6,047 nucleotides of DNA from Nitriliruptoraceae bacterium. GTDB lineage: Bacteria > Actinomycetota > Nitriliruptoria > Nitriliruptorales > Nitriliruptoraceae. Within the stretch, counting starts at the first letter, position 1; every line of letters begins with the position of its first letter. Location: assembly GCA_007121975.1 (NCBI GenBank), contig SKJO01000030.1, positions 1 to 6,047 on the forward strand, read 5' to 3'. Shown piece by piece: positions 5,497 through 6,047 of this stretch. The notes beneath the pieces were generated by a model that was not told the origin of the DNA, did not search any database, and saw nothing but the letters and a program-made list of their open reading frames with translations. Both the position numbers and the translations under genes were made by a program.

Positions 5497-6047
5497 TCAA
5501 TGGGCGTCCTCGGCCGTCTCGGCCGCGACCACGGGCAGCTTGCGGCCCGCGGCGAGCACCTCGGCGATGTCCATGACCTGGACCTGGCCCTCGGCGATGG
5601 TGCCGTCGCCCATCCGCGTACCCACGCCGTCCTCGAGCATGGTCACGCAGAAGGGGCAGCCGGTGGCCACGATGTCGGCGCCGGTCGCGATCGCCTCGTC
5701 GACCCGGTCGTTGTTGACCCGGGTGCCGATGTCCTCCTCCATCCACATGCGGGCACCGCCGGCGCCGCAGCAGAAGCCGGTGGAACGGGTGCGAGCCATC
5801 TCCTCGGCCTCGACGCCGGGCACGGCGCTGATCACCGCACGCGGGTCGTCGTAGACCTCGTTGTGGCGGCCGAGGTAGCACGGGTCGTGGTAGGTCACCT
5901 TCTGCGCGAGCGCGTTGGTGGCGACCAGCCGGCCCTGGTCGATCAGCGTGGAGAGCAGCTCGGCGTGGTGCACCACCTCGAAGTGGCCGTCGAAGTCGGG
6001 GTACTCGTTCTTCAGCGCGTTGAAGCAGTGTGCGCAGCGGGTGATGA
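5497..6047 (-). CDS. CCG-domain (Fe-S)-binding oxidoreductase, C-terminal part (cut by window edge)
   Basis: Only the last 182 residues are present; the frame runs off the right edge, so the start and N-terminal domains are not visible. The visible part begins with the closing CxxC of a first cysteine-rich CCG domain (CAHCFNALKNEYP). A second, complete one follows: Cys56 in HDPCYLGRHN, Cys92-Cys93 in GFCCGAGGARMW and Cys130/Cys133 in GCPFC. The spacing C-x35-CC-x36-CxxC matches the HdrB-type motif that ligates an unusual iron-sulfur cluster in heterodisulfide reductase and GlpC-like proteins. Actinobacterial homologues are often fused to a membrane and 4Fe-4S ferredoxin segment and move electrons at the membrane, but the physiological partners are unknown. 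It is the first visible gene of the minus-strand run. The final residues (170-182) are a low-complexity Ala/Glu-rich tail. Confidence 0.88.
   Translation of the reverse strand, partial: ITRCAHCFNALKNEYPDFDGHFEVVHHAELLSTLIDQGRLVATNALAQKVTYHDPCYLGRHNEVYDDPRAVISAVPGVEAEEMARTRSTGFCCGAGGARMWMEEDIGTRVNNDRVDEAIATGADIVATGCPFCVTMLEDGVGTRMGDGTIAEGQVQVMDIAEVLAAGRKLPVVAAETAEDAH

Noticed and set aside
1..6047. CRISPR array, insertion sequence or rRNA.
   Set aside because: No regularly spaced direct repeats, transposase motifs with terminal inverted repeats, or rRNA-like conserved segments were seen.

Overview
The window is GC-rich, and its genes use GTG starts heavily (five of the six start codons that can be seen for intact or broken genes, apart from two ATG starts). 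Its F420-type split-barrel protein and its dCTP deaminase, which resembles the mycobacterial bifunctional enzyme, point to a high-GC actinobacterium. An Acidimicrobiia-like lineage is possible, but I cannot fix the taxon from sequence alone.

Layout. Positions 1-106 hold no assignable gene. Positions 107-981 carry a small accessory module on the plus strand. It has a promoter whose -10 lies in a perfect 12-bp inverted repeat, a winged-helix/minimal nucleotidyltransferase protein (170-787), and an overlapping 5' remnant of a HEPN-type partner (784-981) that breaks off after about 50 recognisable residues. This looks like a HEPN-MNT toxin-antitoxin pair whose HEPN half is broken. Positions 982-1114 contain a strong 12-bp-stem hairpin. 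A tRNA-Gly(CCC) gene follows on the minus strand (1115-1185) with its own promoter. Next comes dcd on the plus strand (1282-1860), a dCTP deaminase of the deaminase/dUTPase type.

From 1873 to the right edge every gene lies on the minus strand, read from high to low coordinates. These are the C-terminal part of a CCG-domain iron-sulfur oxidoreductase (5497-6047, cut by the edge), an F420/PPOX split-barrel protein (5007-5483), a voltage-sensor-like membrane protein without a recognisable potassium-channel filter (4306-5010), a LemA-family protein (3697-4248) and a DUF2207 membrane protein with a (Gly8-Ser)2-Trp tail (1873-3693). Spacings of 13 nt, a 4-nt overlap, 57 nt and 3 nt suggest one operon or two. 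LemA and DUF2207 are a recurrent membrane pair. The run converges on dcd with only 12 nt between the stop codons.

Functionally the window joins housekeeping genes (nucleotide pool, tRNA, redox) to an envelope module of unknown role (LemA, DUF2207, pore-less voltage sensor) and a decayed defence or toxin-antitoxin module on the 3' side of a tRNA gene. I see no CRISPR array, rRNA, insertion sequence or complete prophage gene.
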